DNA of 64,000 bases from Shinisaurus crocodilurus (GCA_021292165.1 CM037878.1:9106857-9170856); one strand, 5' to 3'; counted from the stretch's first letter, positions 21,376-32,630 are shown. The notes: generated by a model from the sequence alone, not told the origin. Program-made: numbers and translations.

Positions 21376-22186
21376 CTACAGGACTCAGGGATGGGCAATT
21401 TGTGACCCTCTGGACATTTTGGCCTTCCAACTCACATCAACCCTAGTTGGCATAGCCAATGGTGAGGGCTTATGGGCATTGTAGGCCAAAACATCTGATG
21501 GGCCACAAGTTGCCCACCCGGTCCCCGGACTATCGGTTTTCCTGTAGTAACTTATGTTGCCTCCCTGTGTTCAAAAAGAGGTGCAACCACAAAATGAACT
21601 CCACATTCCTCTCTCTCTCTCTCTCTCTCTCTGTGTCTTGCCACCGGGCCGTGTGTCTATAAGGACAAGCAACAGCTGAAGAATTAGAGGAGATGTCTTG
21701 CCTTGTGCTGAGCTTTCCCTCTGAAACAGAAATCTATAAATCTGACAAAGCGCAGTTTCAGGCACAGGCTGTCTTATCTGTGCCCAGCCTGGATTCTCCT
21801 CCCCTTTTGCTTTTGTCCCAAGTGTGGACATGGGGCTTATCCCCCCCGCCCCCCCCCCCCGAGGTGAGGTTGAGTCTCACAGTATGTGTCAGAGATCCCT
21901 TCATGCATCTGTTTGTGCAAGGTGTACAGCCTGGCCCAGGATGTAGAACCAGTGTCTTGGGAGAAGGGTAGAACCAGCATCTTCCTCAGCATCCTGGCAC
22001 CCTCCAGATGCTTTGGACTTCAACTCCTATCAGCCCCAGCCAGCATGGCCATTAGTCAGGAATGCTTGGAATTGTACTCCCAAGATGTCTAGAGGACGCC
22101 AGAGAGCTTAATAGTTGGGAAAGGCCTCCTTCCTTCCAGCCCTCCCTGCAAGGGCTGGAGACTGGGGTGAAATGGGTGGAGGATCC

Positions 22187-22315
22187 AGGCTTAGTCATAC
22201 TTCGAGTAGACCCACTGAAATGCACTCACGTTAAGTTAATCATGGGTAACTGAAGTTGCATTGATTTCCATGGGTCTACTCTTAAGAGGGACTCCGTCTG
22301 GATCCAACCCACTGC
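22187..22315. mobile_element. Harbinger-like MITE remnant
   Basis: Inverted arms 'agtagacccactgaaatgca' and 'tgcattgatttccatgggtc' carry the SINE-like 'gtctactctt' words. The family of 'GGATCCAACCC'-ended elements is inferred from repeat occurrence in the window. Confidence 0.5.
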
Positions 22316-22886
22316 TTCCAACACACAATAATTCCCTCTCTTGCTCACACATGCACACGCACACGCAAGTATGTTCATTCATATGCATACAGCATGCTAG
22401 CCGGAAACCGTCCCCTTTCACCCCCAGCCATGTGTATTGCTCCAGTCCTTCCCTCCTCCCCCGGGAACAACCACGGTACCAATAAATTGAATGGGGGACG
22501 CCGCTGCTGAGTCTTCAGCCCTCGGCAAGGGGAGGAAGGGATACGCTATAGCCTGCTACGGTTGTCTAGGTCCCCCTTGGGCCTGGAGGGGCAACCGTTA
22601 TCCGTGTGTGTGTTTTGCTGTTTGCCTTTCGTAACCGTCTGCGTGGACAGGCCTATAGAGCAGGGTTGGGCCAGTTGGTGGCCTTCCAGGCGTTTTTGCC
22701 TACAATTCCCATCAGCCCTAGCCAGCATAACCAATGGGGAAGGATGATGGGAGTTTTAGGCTAAAAAATAAATAATAAAATATCTTGGGGGGGGGTCACA
22801 AGCTGCCCACCCCTGCCATAGAGGGACTACTGGGGTGGTGATATGGAAGTGGGGCCTCGGGGATGAAGGCCCTCCTGCCCTTAGAA

Positions 22887-22985
22887 CAGTGTTCTCCAAC
22901 CTTGTGTCCCCCAATGGGTGTCTGCAGTAGCATGCTGGGAGTTGTAGGCCAAAAACATCTGGGGACCCAAGGTTGGAGAACACTG
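22887..22985. mobile_element. Fold-back hAT with replaced centre
   Basis: Family ends are present and the flanks ccttagaa / ccttagca form a 7-of-8 target duplication. The left arm is cut short, and the centre is a foreign 'gggtgtctgcagtagcat' (22916-22933) instead of the usual 'ccagccagc' hairpin. Confidence 0.88.
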
Positions 22986-24144
22986 CCTTAGCAGCAGCCC
23001 TCTTGCTGTTCCCAATCCACTTGCAGCAGCAACTCTGCAGCTACATTCCTACCAACTCTGTGGTACTTGGTGCAACAGACTCCTTTCTGCACGGAACAGG
23101 ACTCCGATACGGCCTGTTCTTTCCATGCAGCAGGATGAGGGGGGTGGAGTCCTGCGTTCGCAGAATGGCTGGGGCCCCTTCAGCCAGCGGGTGTCTGCAG
23201 TAGCATTGTTTCATGTTTCCCTACATTTAAAACACGCACACGCACACACAGTGCTCTCTGTTAAAACACACATGATCAAGGCGGGCCCCCCGCAACTACC
23301 GGCGTGCTTTCCGAGTGAAAACCCAGGCACGAGGAGGGCCATTATTTGCTGGGTTGCCAAGAAGAGTTTCACGGCGGAAGCCCGTTCTCGAAATTTCCCA
23401 GCCTCTCCTCGTATTGCACCAGCAGGTTGTATTGCCCAGGACAATGCCAGCTGCTTCCCCAAGGCACGCTGTGGCCTCATGGGTTTTTGCCACAGTACCA
23501 GCCCCCCGACTTCCTTGCTAGGAGTGCTGGGAATTGCAGTTTGGTGAGGGGGCTGAGAATTCTCCGTGGCCAATCCCCATTTTCATCGCTCCCTGCTGAC
23601 CTACAGTTCCCAAGGGCGTCTGCTGCCAAGCTTAGTATATAAAATTGCTATGGGCAGAGGAGACGATGCAACTTAAAGATGTGGTGTAGCTCTACCTTCC
23701 ATGCCAGCCTAACATAAAGTTTCCCAAGTTCTGTGGTCCCTGGTTCCCCCCCCCCCCCTGTCAAGCGATGTACAGGAAGCCTGTGTGATAGTGGCGATGT
23801 ACTTAAAAAGCAAATGTTTTTCCCAACTCGAATCCTGAGCATGTTTGCTTGGATGCAACTCCCACTGAGTTTGCGGAGATTTGCTCCGGTAAGAAAGCTC
23901 TCAATAGATCTGCAGCGGTCGGTCGCTTCTGGAAGATGAAAACCAAGTTGCAAAATATTTAATCTTGAGTCCACATCTAGCATAATGGTAGTGAAATCTG
24001 GAAAAACGAGTGTGCCAGCCAGGACAAAAAAAAAAATGCCTTAGGGTCCTCTCACATACCCCACCAAAGCATTGGTTTTTGCACACAAGATTTCTCCCGG
24101 CTACCCCAACGCTATAGATTTGCACAGAATGCATACGTTAGAAT

Positions 24145-24290
24145 AACCTTCCCCAACCGGTTACTCTCCAGATGTGCTGGACTACAACTCCCATAATTCC
24201 CAGCCAGTGTGGTCATTGGCCATGTTGACTGGGAATTATGGGAGTTGTAGTCAGCACATCCAGAGGGCACCCCGTTTGGAGAAGGCTGGA
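24145..24290. mobile_element. Older palindromic hAT-like element
   Basis: Arms 'ctccagatgtgctggac' / 'cagcacatccagagg' and 'actcccataattcccagcc' / 'gggaattatgggagttgta' are inverted around 'ggccatgttgact'. Ends 'ccttccccaacc' and 'gtttggagaagg' match the numerous single arms elsewhere (for example 29950, 50530, 52945, 55825 and 58528). Confidence 0.75.
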
Positions 24291-25760
24291 CGAGAGAACT
24301 ATAGATAGGAAAGCAAAGCTGCTTGCTCACTTGGGGCACTTTGGCTGCTTATTGGGTTTGTTAATGGGCAGATCGGAAATGGACACATTTCCGTGACAAG
24401 AGATCTTGACCTCCAGCACCAATTTCCCCTTGCAACGTGGAAATGCAGGATATATCCGACTCACCCCCCCCCCATCAGTCCCTGGCAGCATGGTGAATGG
24501 TCAGGGATGATGGGTAGTCCAACCACACTTTGATGGCCATGTGCTCCCCCCACCCCCACCCCACCCCCGTGTGTGCCGAAGTACATCGCAGACTCCTTTG
24601 TGTTACCTTGGTATTCCCCGGGCAGATAAAGCAACATCATTTCTTGCAGGAAGAAAGTTTGAATACTGTTGACAATTGTGCCTGCTTTGCTACTGTGCAG
24701 ATAGGGCTTGTACTCACATGATCATGCCCAGGCATGAACTCCCACCCTTGCCTTTTGGGGGATAATTAGTAATTTGGTTGGAGTTGCACATTGGCTGAAG
24801 GGTCGTGCATTTCTGGCCTATTCGTTTAGCTGGAACTCCACTGCGCATTGTTTTGCACAGGGTGATGGTCATCAGATCCAATGGCTTCCTCTCCGTCTGT
24901 CCCCAAATATGGCAATTTCTCTCAGGTCGGTTCGTGAAAGGATCTTGGGTGACCCACTCCTCTTTTGCTATCCTACATGGCCTGTGGCTTGACTTCGCCC
25001 CAAATGACTCAACTGGAGTATCAACTACAGAGATGCTGCCTTTGCTCCTGCTTTCTGCCTCCTTGGCCCATTGTAATCTGGATTCTGTGATTTGCAGAGC
25101 AATGCTATGCAGAGTTACTCAGAAGTAAGTCCCACTGGGTTCAAGGGGCCTTGTTCCCTAGTAAGTTGGTTTAGGATTGCAGTGTCTTTCTGACCGAGAT
25201 CCTGATGGATATGTAAGGGATTGGCTCTCCTATACCTTCCTTCTATAAGATTCTCTTCCTCCCCTTCTCTTCCGGCTTCATTTCTTTCGCTTTTTTTTTT
25301 TTTTTTTTGCAACTGCTTTAAGGGCCATAGACCTACATGTACAACTAAACCATTGTTAGCAGCTTTGAGTCCTAGGGATACGATGGGATATAAATCCAAT
25401 AAATACATTCATCTTGGCAGGAGGGGTTGAGTGTGTGTGTGTAAAACTCAAGCAAGTCCTGCTAAACGGCTTGCAGAAAAACAGCAGATCTATGTTCTTC
25501 CAAGTGCAATTTTTATTCCCCCCCCCTAGTGTTCCCAAGTATGGATGATTTTGAATTTAGAATCTTTGGGGGTGTGTGGAATTCAAGGCACAGCCAAGAT
25601 TTCCCCATCCCCGTGTTTTAGTTAAGATAATACTTAATTTACTTAATTTCCAATTAAACGCTACCTCTAATTTTGCTGTGATTAAAACCTGCTTGGTTCA
25701 CTCCCCTTGAAGTCAGCGGGACTTAGAAGTATTTAACTTTGGCCAGACTGTGCTCGCTAA

Positions 25761-25878
25761 GGGCGCAATTCTATGCACATTTTAGACAGAAAAAAGTCCT
25801 ACAACTTTTTGTAGCATGGCTGGGGCATGCTGGGAGTTGACTTTTTTTCCTGTCTAAACATGCGATAGGATTGTGCCC
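25761..25878. mobile_element. PIF/Harbinger-like MITE
   Basis: Ends GGGCGCAATTCTATGC and GCGATAGGATTGTGCCC are inverted, flanked by 3-bp taa on both sides (25758-25760 and 25879-25881). This is the Harbinger target duplication. The centre carries a 'ggctggggcatgctgggag' word that is also found in the fold-back hAT arms. Confidence 0.8.
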
Positions 25879-26675
25879 TAAGTGTAGTAAATTTGGCAGG
25901 CTAGAATTTAATGTGACATCCTTAAAGTGTAATCCAACGAGAATCAAGATCACAGTTATTTTGATTGAAGTCTCCTACAAAGCCGGACTCCAAAGCTGAA
26001 ATTTGGGTTACAGAACTCCTGAAATGTTACCAGTTTTTGAAGAGGTATGCGTGCAACTTTATTTTCAGTTCTAGCCTCCATATTGGAATTGGGAGGCTGG
26101 ATGAGTGGAAGCACCAGGAACGAGACCATTTCGAAACCCACCCCTTAATATGCCAGTTGCACGGATATATGTTCAAGCTACCCAGTGATCAGGTCGGCTC
26201 CAAGAAATGAGTCTTTTGTGCTTTGGATGGACTGGTGGCAAGAATTTCAGTGTACAGGATTGACTTTTATTACTGTGAACTTGTTATTTATGATAGTAAA
26301 CTTTTCCGGGGAAGGAACTGCTAGCTCTCCCCCTCTCAAAGAAGTTACTCTTCATTCCGGCCAAAATTCACCTCCAGTTGGAATGATGGGCACAGTATCT
26401 CGACAAGGGCAGAGCCCGACGATCATCGCTTGCGGAGGAATCCTTCTGCGATCTCTATTTATGAGAAGACGGGCACTTGGTATTCTATGCCTTTTAATTT
26501 ATGTCTCTCTGCAGTATATCTATGTCTATTTATAGCAGATACTGCCCAACACTTGGTGTCCATGAGTGAGTCTGCATGTGTGTGTCTACCTGCGTTTGGG
26601 GAGACCTCCGTATTGCTTTGACGTAGTGGAGCTGTACATAATCAATACCATAGGATATATGAATATTTTGGTTTC

Positions 26676-26684
26676 TAAATAAAA
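26676..26684 (+). terminator. B3GNT7: Candidate B3GNT7 poly(A) signal
   Basis: 'taaataaaag' lies in a non-repetitive AT-rich stretch and is followed within about 20 bases by T-rich sequence. It is on the B3GNT7 strand, about 6.5 kb after the stop. Confidence 0.35.
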
Positions 26685-26835
26685 GTTTTCTTGTAAAAAC
26701 CAAACAAATTGGGTGCAAATATGCCGAACAACCTCTCTTTCCCCATGCATTTGTGTTGGCTGTTTTACTCGGGTGCCTTTGAATCTTTTGAATCTCTGAT
26801 TCTATGCAAGGAAGGAAGCCCCCTTTGATTCCAGG

Positions 26836-27215
26836 GGACTAGAAACAAAGCCCTATGAGGAGAGGCTGAAAGAACTGGGCATGTTTAGCCTTCAGAAGAG
26901 AAGACTGAGGGGAGATACAATAGCGCCCTTCCAAGTACTTGAAGGGTTGTCGCACAGAGGAGGGCCAGGATCTCTTCTCGATCATCCCAGTTTGCAGGAC
27001 ACGGAATAATGGGCTCGAGTTACAGGAACCCAGATTCCACTTCAACATCAGGAAAAATTTCCTGTTAGAGCAATACGCCAATGGAACCAACTACCTAGGG
27101 AGGTGGTGGGCTCTCCCACTCTGGAGGCATTCAAGGTGCAGCTGGATTCCTGCGTTGCGCAGGGGGTTGGACTTGATAGCCTTGTAGGCCCCTTCCAACT
27201 CTACTTTTCTATGAT
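26836..27215 (+). mobile_element. CR1 LINE 3' end
   Basis: This + strand piece encodes the frameshifted [21 protein letters not shown]...RKNF region of CR1 ORF2 and ends with the CR1 3' UTR ('ggccccttccaactctac', 'ctatgattcc'). It is 5' truncated, with small deletions. Confidence 0.88.
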
Positions 27216-28265
27216 TCCCTGAGGCAAGGTGTGTCCCATGTGGCGAGAACAAGGTGGTGAAACTGACACGAGGTGGTGAAACTGATTGCGCCACTTTGGA
27301 TTGCAGGCAGCCAGTAGACTCTTGTGCTTCCCCCAAACAATCGAAATCTTCCAGGCAAATGGAAAAGGTACAATTGGAGAGGAAGGGGAGGAGAAGGTCC
27401 CAGGTTCAATCCCAGCTTCTCCAGGTAGGGATGGAAAAACTCCTGCCCGGGAGAGCCACGGCTGCAGGTCAGTGTCAAAAATACTAGGCTAGATGGACCA
27501 AGGGGCCGACTCCGTGGAAGGCAGGTTCCCATGGACCTAAAATTCAATTTACAAGGGATTATTGATATAAGGAGCAGTTTGAAGCGGCACCGTCTTTAGC
27601 CTGCCGTGCTACCACCCAGTAGTGCAGCTAGGTAATTTTAGACCCTGGACTGAAGGGTCTTGTGGGAGGCCCCTTTAGATAACTACTATTTCAGTCGGGA
27701 AATACACAACTAACCACAGTGTTGCCCTGTCTGACCCTCCCCAAGCCCCACCCTCTGCCCTGGGGAGAGGAATCCCCATGCTATCTCAGATGGGAGTTCA
27801 CATGGGTGCTCCCAGAATGGCACAAAAGGAATCTTTTGATTGGAGAGAACATCGAGCTTCCCCTGCCTGCTTGGCAGAACCTGAGACCTGAAAACCCTGG
27901 CCAAGTCGCTTCCCATGCTGCTCATGCCCTGATTGGGACACAAGTGGGACGGGAAGGTGGCATTCTACTCAGCCAGGACTTGCAATTTGTAACAGTGGGG
28001 GGGGGGGGGGGTGTTGTTGTTTTGGTTTTGGTTCACTGTGACTTGATCAGCGGACGGTAGCAAGAGGCAATGTTTTTTTTTTTCCCCTGTGCCATTGAAC
28101 ACTTCACTGCCTGAGATGTCTGCACATCAAACTGCTGCTGCTTTAATCTTGAATGAGCAGGTGGTGGTGGTGGTGGTTGGTTTCTTTTTTGGGTCTGGGC
28201 TGTCTGGCCAACTGGCAAGCCTCGTAAGAGCAAGCTGTTTTAGTCTTGCCTGGCTTTGCGAGACC
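27216..28265. other. Intergenic, nothing firmly recognised
   Basis: A weak tRNA-SINE/LINE likeness occurs near 27400-27540 ('agatggaccaaggggccga'). The rest is unassigned. Homopolymer G/T runs lie near 27995-28080. Confidence 0.35.
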
Positions 28266-28273
28266 TCTTAACG

Positions 28274-28599
28274 CAGTGTTCTCCAACCTTGGGTCCCCAG
28301 ATGTTTTTGGCCTACAACTCCCAGCATGCCCCAGCCAGCGTAGCTGGCTGGGGCATGCTGGGAGTTGTAGGCCAAAAACATCTGGGGACCCAAGGTTGGA
28401 GAACACTGATCTAGGAACACCCTCCAAGCTACATATGTTTTCCTTCAGGGGGAGTGCAACCCCATCCAGAACAGGTAATCTTCCCAAATCCCAGTCCTGA
28501 GAACCACTTACTCAACTCATGCTGGGAGTTGTAGGCCAAAAACATCTGTAGGGAGTTGTAGGCCAAAAACATCTGGGGACCCAAGGTTGGAGAACACTG
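28274..28599. mobile_element. Composite fold-back hAT carrying an L2 piece
   Basis: A complete palindrome (28274-28408) is followed by about 110 bases that start 'atctaggaacaccc' and read as L2 sequence (compare 7985-8060). A right arm then follows (28519-28599) with an internal duplication of 'gggagttgtaggcc...ctg'. The exact 8-bp duplication tcttaacg flanks the whole 326-bp unit (28266-28273 and 28600-28607). The inner palindrome is not flanked by a matching pair, so the composite moved as one unit. Confidence 0.88.
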
Positions 28600-28935
28600 T
28601 CTTAACGTAAGGTGGTCATGCTTCTTCCTGTTTCACAGAGGGCGAAGGGAGTCGGCAACTTGACCAGGCCCAATGACCTGAGAACATTGCAGGAGGGAGG
28701 ATTCTGAATCCTGGTCTACCAGCTCTTCAGCGCTTACCCAGACTGGAAAAATGACATGACGATGAAGCACATTAACGGTCTTCCTGGAGAAGGGATGGTT
28801 GAGAGGGCCATGGGGTGAGTGGGAGAGAAAGGGGACATGATTTCCCTGCGTGACCATAGAGTGCTAGTGGGTAGATCCTCCCATGTCCCATTAAAATCTT
28901 CAGGCATTAGTAAACTCGACCAAGGCGGTTCTTAG
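28600..28935. other. Intergenic, nothing recognised
   Basis: No gene, repeat family or RNA signal could be supported. Confidence 0.4.
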
Positions 28936-29325
28936 ATTTCATGTAGTGATGGCCACCAACTTAAATGGCTTTAAAGGGGGACTGGACGAATTCATGGAGG
29001 AGAAGGCTATTATTAATGGCTACTAGTCCTGATGGCTCTATGCTACCTCCAGTATCAGGCAGCGTGCCTACGTACACCAGTTGCTGGGGAACATGGGCGG
29101 GAGGGTGCTGTTGCACTCATGGCCTGCTTGTGGGTTTCCCGTGGGCAGCCGCTGTGTGAACAGGATAAAACAGAGAGGAGGAGGATTATGTAAGCCGCCT
29201 TGGGTTCCTTGCAGGAAAAAAGGCAGGGTATAAATATAATAAAAAAATAATAAAAAAAAAATAAAAACAGAATGCTGGACGAGATGGACCCTTGGTCTGA
29301 TCCAGCAGGGCTAAATTCTATAAAA
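28936..29325 (+). mobile_element. CR1/L3-like LINE fragment
   Basis: It has the same word order as 5170-5760: 'tagtgatggccacca', 'ttcatggaggagaaggc', 'ctactagtcctgatgg', 'ttgctggggaacatgg' and 'gggtttcccgtgggcagc'. An AT-rich insertion with 'ccgccttgggttcct' interrupts it at about 29165-29270. Confidence 0.8.
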
Positions 29326-29450
29326 CGGAGAACTTTTGACAGGTTCTTCTGTTCTTATCCGAACTTTGCAGTGGAAGTGGACCTTAAACTCCTGTGCTGC
29401 TCCTGAAGAATCTTGCCCATACGGACCAAGGGTTGGTCAGTCACTCACTG

Positions 29451-29582
29451 AAGGCACAATCCTATGCATGTTTAGGTAGAAAAAAGAAAAAAAAAGGCCT
29501 ACAACTCCCAGCATTCCCCAGCCAGCCATCCTGGCTGGGGGACGCCGAGTCAGAGGACTTTGCATGCACAGGATTGCACCTT
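29451..29582. mobile_element. PIF/Harbinger-like MITE
   Basis: Ends AAGGCACAATCCTATGCATG and GCATGCACAGGATTGCACCTT are inverted. The middle is an A-rich tract and a 'ccagccagccatcctggctgg' hairpin. The target duplication is not clear. Confidence 0.7.
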
Positions 29583-29733
29583 TATTCTCCCTTCTCTTTC
29601 CTGCTGAGCCAGCCTGCAGGATCCAGCAGTGTGGATGTTCCAGGTACTATGCGAGGCAACTCTGGTAGGTGGAGGTAGTTCCCACTCTCTTCCCTCCCCC
29701 GTCCACCCGCCACTCCAGCTTGTTCCCTTACAG

Positions 29734-29868
29734 CAGTGTTTCTCAACCTTGGGCCCCCAGATGTTTTTGGCCTACAACTCCCAGCATGCCCCAGCCAGCT
29801 ATGCTGGCTGGGGCATGCTGGGAGTTGTAGGCCAAAAACATCTGGGGGCCCAAGGTTGAGAAACACTG
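29734..29868. mobile_element. Fold-back hAT, 135 bp
   Basis: A near-perfect palindrome with variant ends CAGTGTTTCTCAACC and an exact 8-bp target duplication ccttacag (29726-29733 and 29869-29876). It shares this end variant with 34915-35049. Confidence 0.95.
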
Positions 29869-30259
29869 CCTTACAGACGCACTGCATCAAAGAGCAGAAA
29901 GTTCAGCTGGGCTGCAGTCCACGCTCCTCGGTTAAAGAGCTGCCAATGTCTACATCAGCCTTCCCCAAACTGGCTCCCCTCCAGATGGGTTGGACTACAA
30001 CTCCCATCATCCCCTCCCACCCACCCACCCACCCTTTAAAACTTTCTATCCAGTCTTAATTCGATAACAGGAGTGCTAGCTTGACACTTGGCAACCTAAA
30101 GGTTGGTAACCTGGGTTCTTGGTTTTTGTTTTTAAAAATCTGAGCAAATAAAACAAATGTTGCCTGGCCAGTCTCCCAGAGTAAAACACCAGTAAGCTTA
30201 AAAACCCACAAGGAGGAAGAGCAACTCAAAAAAAAAGTGTAGGGCTGGGAATGCAACTA

Positions 30260-30512
30260 CAGCCATGCCTTGGATGGAGAGCATCATTCGTTCCGGAAAC
30301 GTGCTTGTAATCCAAAACACTCTTCTATCAAAACGAAATCCCCCCCAAAAAAAATTTGTACAGAGATTTTTAATTTAAGCCGTACTACAGTACTTGTATT
30401 GCAAGACGCCGCTTGTATATCAAATAAACAAATAAATAAATAAATATTTAAAAATTTGCTTGTCTTGCAAAACGCTCTCAAACCAAGTTACTTGCAATCC
30501 AAGGTATGACTG
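30260..30512. mobile_element. TA-flanked Tc/mariner-type MITE, copy 1
   Basis: Ends CAGCCATGCCTTGGATGG and CCAAGGTATGACTG are inverted and each is flanked by TA. The interior 'cttgcaaaacgctctcaaa' and 'acagagatttttaattta' words recur inverted in copy 2 at 32181-32431. TA duplications place it with Tc1/mariner-type elements. Confidence 0.75.
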
Positions 30513-30514
30513 TA

Positions 30515-31425
30515 CTGTACACCTGTTCCAGGGAATGGGAGGGAGGCCTGCGGCACTCTGCGGGCAGCAAGAAAAGCCCCTCCCGTCTTCACCAACGTGA
30601 CGCGCGGCCCCCCAGAATAATGGGAAGAATGCAGAGGGGGGGTATGAAACCGATGTTCAGAAGCCGCAAGGTGTCGGCTCACCCAGTTGCTAGGGGATGA
30701 GATTAATATTTAGCCACTGCCGAGGTGCCTCCCTGCGGAGATGCCGTTGCTGACCACAACCTCAATGCTTGTTGGCAGTTAGTGCGGTTAGACAATCCAG
30801 CTGGCCACCTTGGCTGTAGGAACAGTTTTTTCTTAAGCTGGGGAAGAGGCTGGAACAAGCCGCCACCCCAAAGTAAACCGAAGTCCAGGGCCAGCCCAAG
30901 ACACGAGGCGAAGACAAAAGATGGCGGCCCTCTCATTCCATGTACAAAATAGCCAACTGGACCGGCGGATGAATCTCTCGGCTGCCCTGATAACGGGCGA
31001 CGGCATCCTCCGGTGCACCTCAAGGCAGTAGGCTAACTCGCGGGGTGCAGAGGGGGGCCACATGGCGCACAGATTTCTCCTCCGCCAACACCTCGCTGCC
31101 ACCTCCCAGCATCTGCCACCTGAGCCGGCTGCTTCACTCTGCCGGGTGGTCGGGCCGGTCCTGCCAAAGACTCAAGAATGCAGAGAGCAGGGATGGCGCC
31201 GGGTTTCTGGGGAGAGGGCTGCCATTTCACCCCACCCCTAGACCCACACTGGTGGCCCTCTCCAATAGGAGCTCACCAGGCGTTGGGGGGGGAGGGACGA
31301 CCAACTGCGTAGCTCCCCGGCCGGCCAGTACTGCCTCAGCCCAGCTGCAGTTGCCGTCTTCGTTTCTCTAGAATGCCTCTGGGCCTTAAGGAAGTGCCAC
31401 AGAGGGATACTACATTAGAGGTAGG
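30515..31425. other. Intergenic, GC-rich, no supported gene
   Basis: Positions 30520-31370 are GC-rich but lack a coding frame with recognisable similarity or flanking splice sites. An unknown non-coding exon or regulatory region cannot be excluded. Confidence 0.35.
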
Positions 31426-31433
31426 GTCTAGAG

Positions 31434-31568
31434 CAGTGTTCTCCAACCTTGGGTCCCCAGATGTTTTTGGCCTACAACTCCCAGCATGCCCCAGCCAGCT
31501 ATGCTGGCTGGGGCATGCTGGGAGTTGTAGGCCAAAAACATCTGGGGGCCCAAGGTTGGAGAACACTG
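31434..31568. mobile_element. Fold-back hAT, 135 bp
   Basis: A near-perfect palindrome flanked by gtctagag and ctctagaa (6 of 8). The 48 bases to its right are the inverted copy of the 48 bases left of the half element at 33159. Confidence 0.93.
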
Positions 31569-31620
31569 CTCTAGAATTTGGTGGCCAGTTGTCCTCTTTC
31601 GTAGAGGATAGTCCTGTAAG

Positions 31621-31815
31621 GAACCCAAGGTGGCTTACATAATCCTCCTCCTCCTCTCCATTTTATCCTCACAACAACCCTGTGAGGTAGGTTAGGCTGA
31701 GAGGCAGTGACTGGCCCAAAGTCACCCAGTGAGCTTCATGGCTGAGCGAGGACTAGAACCCGGATCTCCCGAGTCCCAGCCCAACACTCTCACTACTATG
31801 CCACACTGGGTGAGG
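31621..31815 (-). mobile_element. tRNA-derived MIR-like SINE
   Basis: On the minus strand, the tRNA-like words 'gtgttgggctgggactcgg' and 'ccgggttctagtcc' (B-box region) are followed by 'gctcactgggtgactttgg' and 'aacctacctcacagggttg', ending in a gene-free tail. Related remnants lie at about 13828, 41385, 48905 and 57755. Confidence 0.75.
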
Positions 31816-31890
31816 TGCCACAGGGCTGTCTTTTGTTTGTTGTCTCCAATCATTGCCAAACGGATGTCTCTTCACATGCACCCTTTATAG

Positions 31891-31980
31891 CAGTGTTCTC
31901 CAACCTTGGGCTACGCTGGCTGGGGCATGCTGGGAGTTGTAGGCCAAAAACATCTGGGGGCCCAAGGTTGGAGAACACTG
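31891..31980. mobile_element. Fold-back hAT, left arm deleted
   Basis: The left arm keeps only about 22 bases (CAGTGTTCTCCAACCTTGGG) before jumping into the centre. The right arm is full. The flanks ctttatag / ctctagag do not match. Confidence 0.88.
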
Positions 31981-31999
31981 CTCTAGAGGTATTAGGGGG

Positions 32000-32000
<1 letters not shown>

Positions 32001-32034
<34 letters not shown>
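32001..32034. repeat. (GAT)n microsatellite
   Basis: About 11 GAT units. Confidence 0.95.
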
Positions 32035-32035
<1 letters not shown>

Positions 32036-32630
32036 CATGCCTTTCTCAGAAAAGACTCAAGGCATGTTACCACAACAATTAAAACATACAAAAGTTTAAA
32101 ACTATTTAAAACAATTAACAAGACAGTACCACAGTTTGAAACGAACTAAACAAGAAAGCCCCACCATATGCTGTCAAATGCAGTAATACCTTGGATTGCA
32201 AGTAACTTGGTTTGAGAGCATTTTGCAAGACAAGCAAATTTTTAAAAAATTATTTAATTTTTTTTTAACTTGATATACACGCGACGTCTTGCAAGACAAG
32301 TACTGTAGTACGGCTTAAATTAAAAATCTCTGTACAATTTTTTTTGGGGGGATTTCGTTTTGATATAAGAATGTTTTGGATTACAAGCATGTTTCCGGAA
32401 CGAATTATGCTCTCAATCCAAGGCATGACTGTACCTGGGAATAGAGGAAAGTCTTATCCTGGCCCTGAAAAGATGACAGTGTTGGTGCCAGGCAGGAAGA
32501 TCTCACAAGAGAGAGAGAGAGCGTTCCACAATTGGGGGCAACCACCAAGAAGGCCCTCTTCCCTTGATGCCATCTTCTCAACCTCCCCCAAAGGAGGGCC
32601 TCAGATGTTGCTCGTGTAAAGATGGTGGCT
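32036..32630 (-). mobile_element. L2-like LINE 3' end, split by a MITE
   Basis: 'gccttctcagaaaag' and 'ttaaaacatacaaaag' are the tail of an L2-like LINE in reverse orientation. After the MITE at 32181-32431 it continues with 'cgttccacaattgggggca' and 'aagaaggccctcttccc', the FSVVAPNCGTL-type motif on the minus strand. Confidence 0.65.
32181..32431. mobile_element. TA-flanked Tc/mariner-type MITE, copy 2 (inverted to copy 1)
   Basis: It starts CAGTAATACCTTGGATTGC and ends CCAAGGCATGACTG followed by TA. The order of inner words is reversed relative to 30260-30512, so the two copies form a 250-bp inverted repeat about 1.7 kb apart. Confidence 0.75.

Larger units (their letters stand above)
20149..26700 (+). 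other. B3GNT7: B3GNT7 3' flank, possible long 3' UTR
   Basis: Non-coding sequence follows the tag stop. Candidate poly(A) signals on the + strand are AATAAA at about 22480 and, better placed in unique AT-rich sequence, 'ctaaataaaag' at about 26676. Transposon remnants are scattered through it, including old palindromic pieces at about 21390-21520, 21990-22090, 22655-22760 and 24480-24525. Where the transcript ends cannot be decided from sequence alone. Confidence 0.4.
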
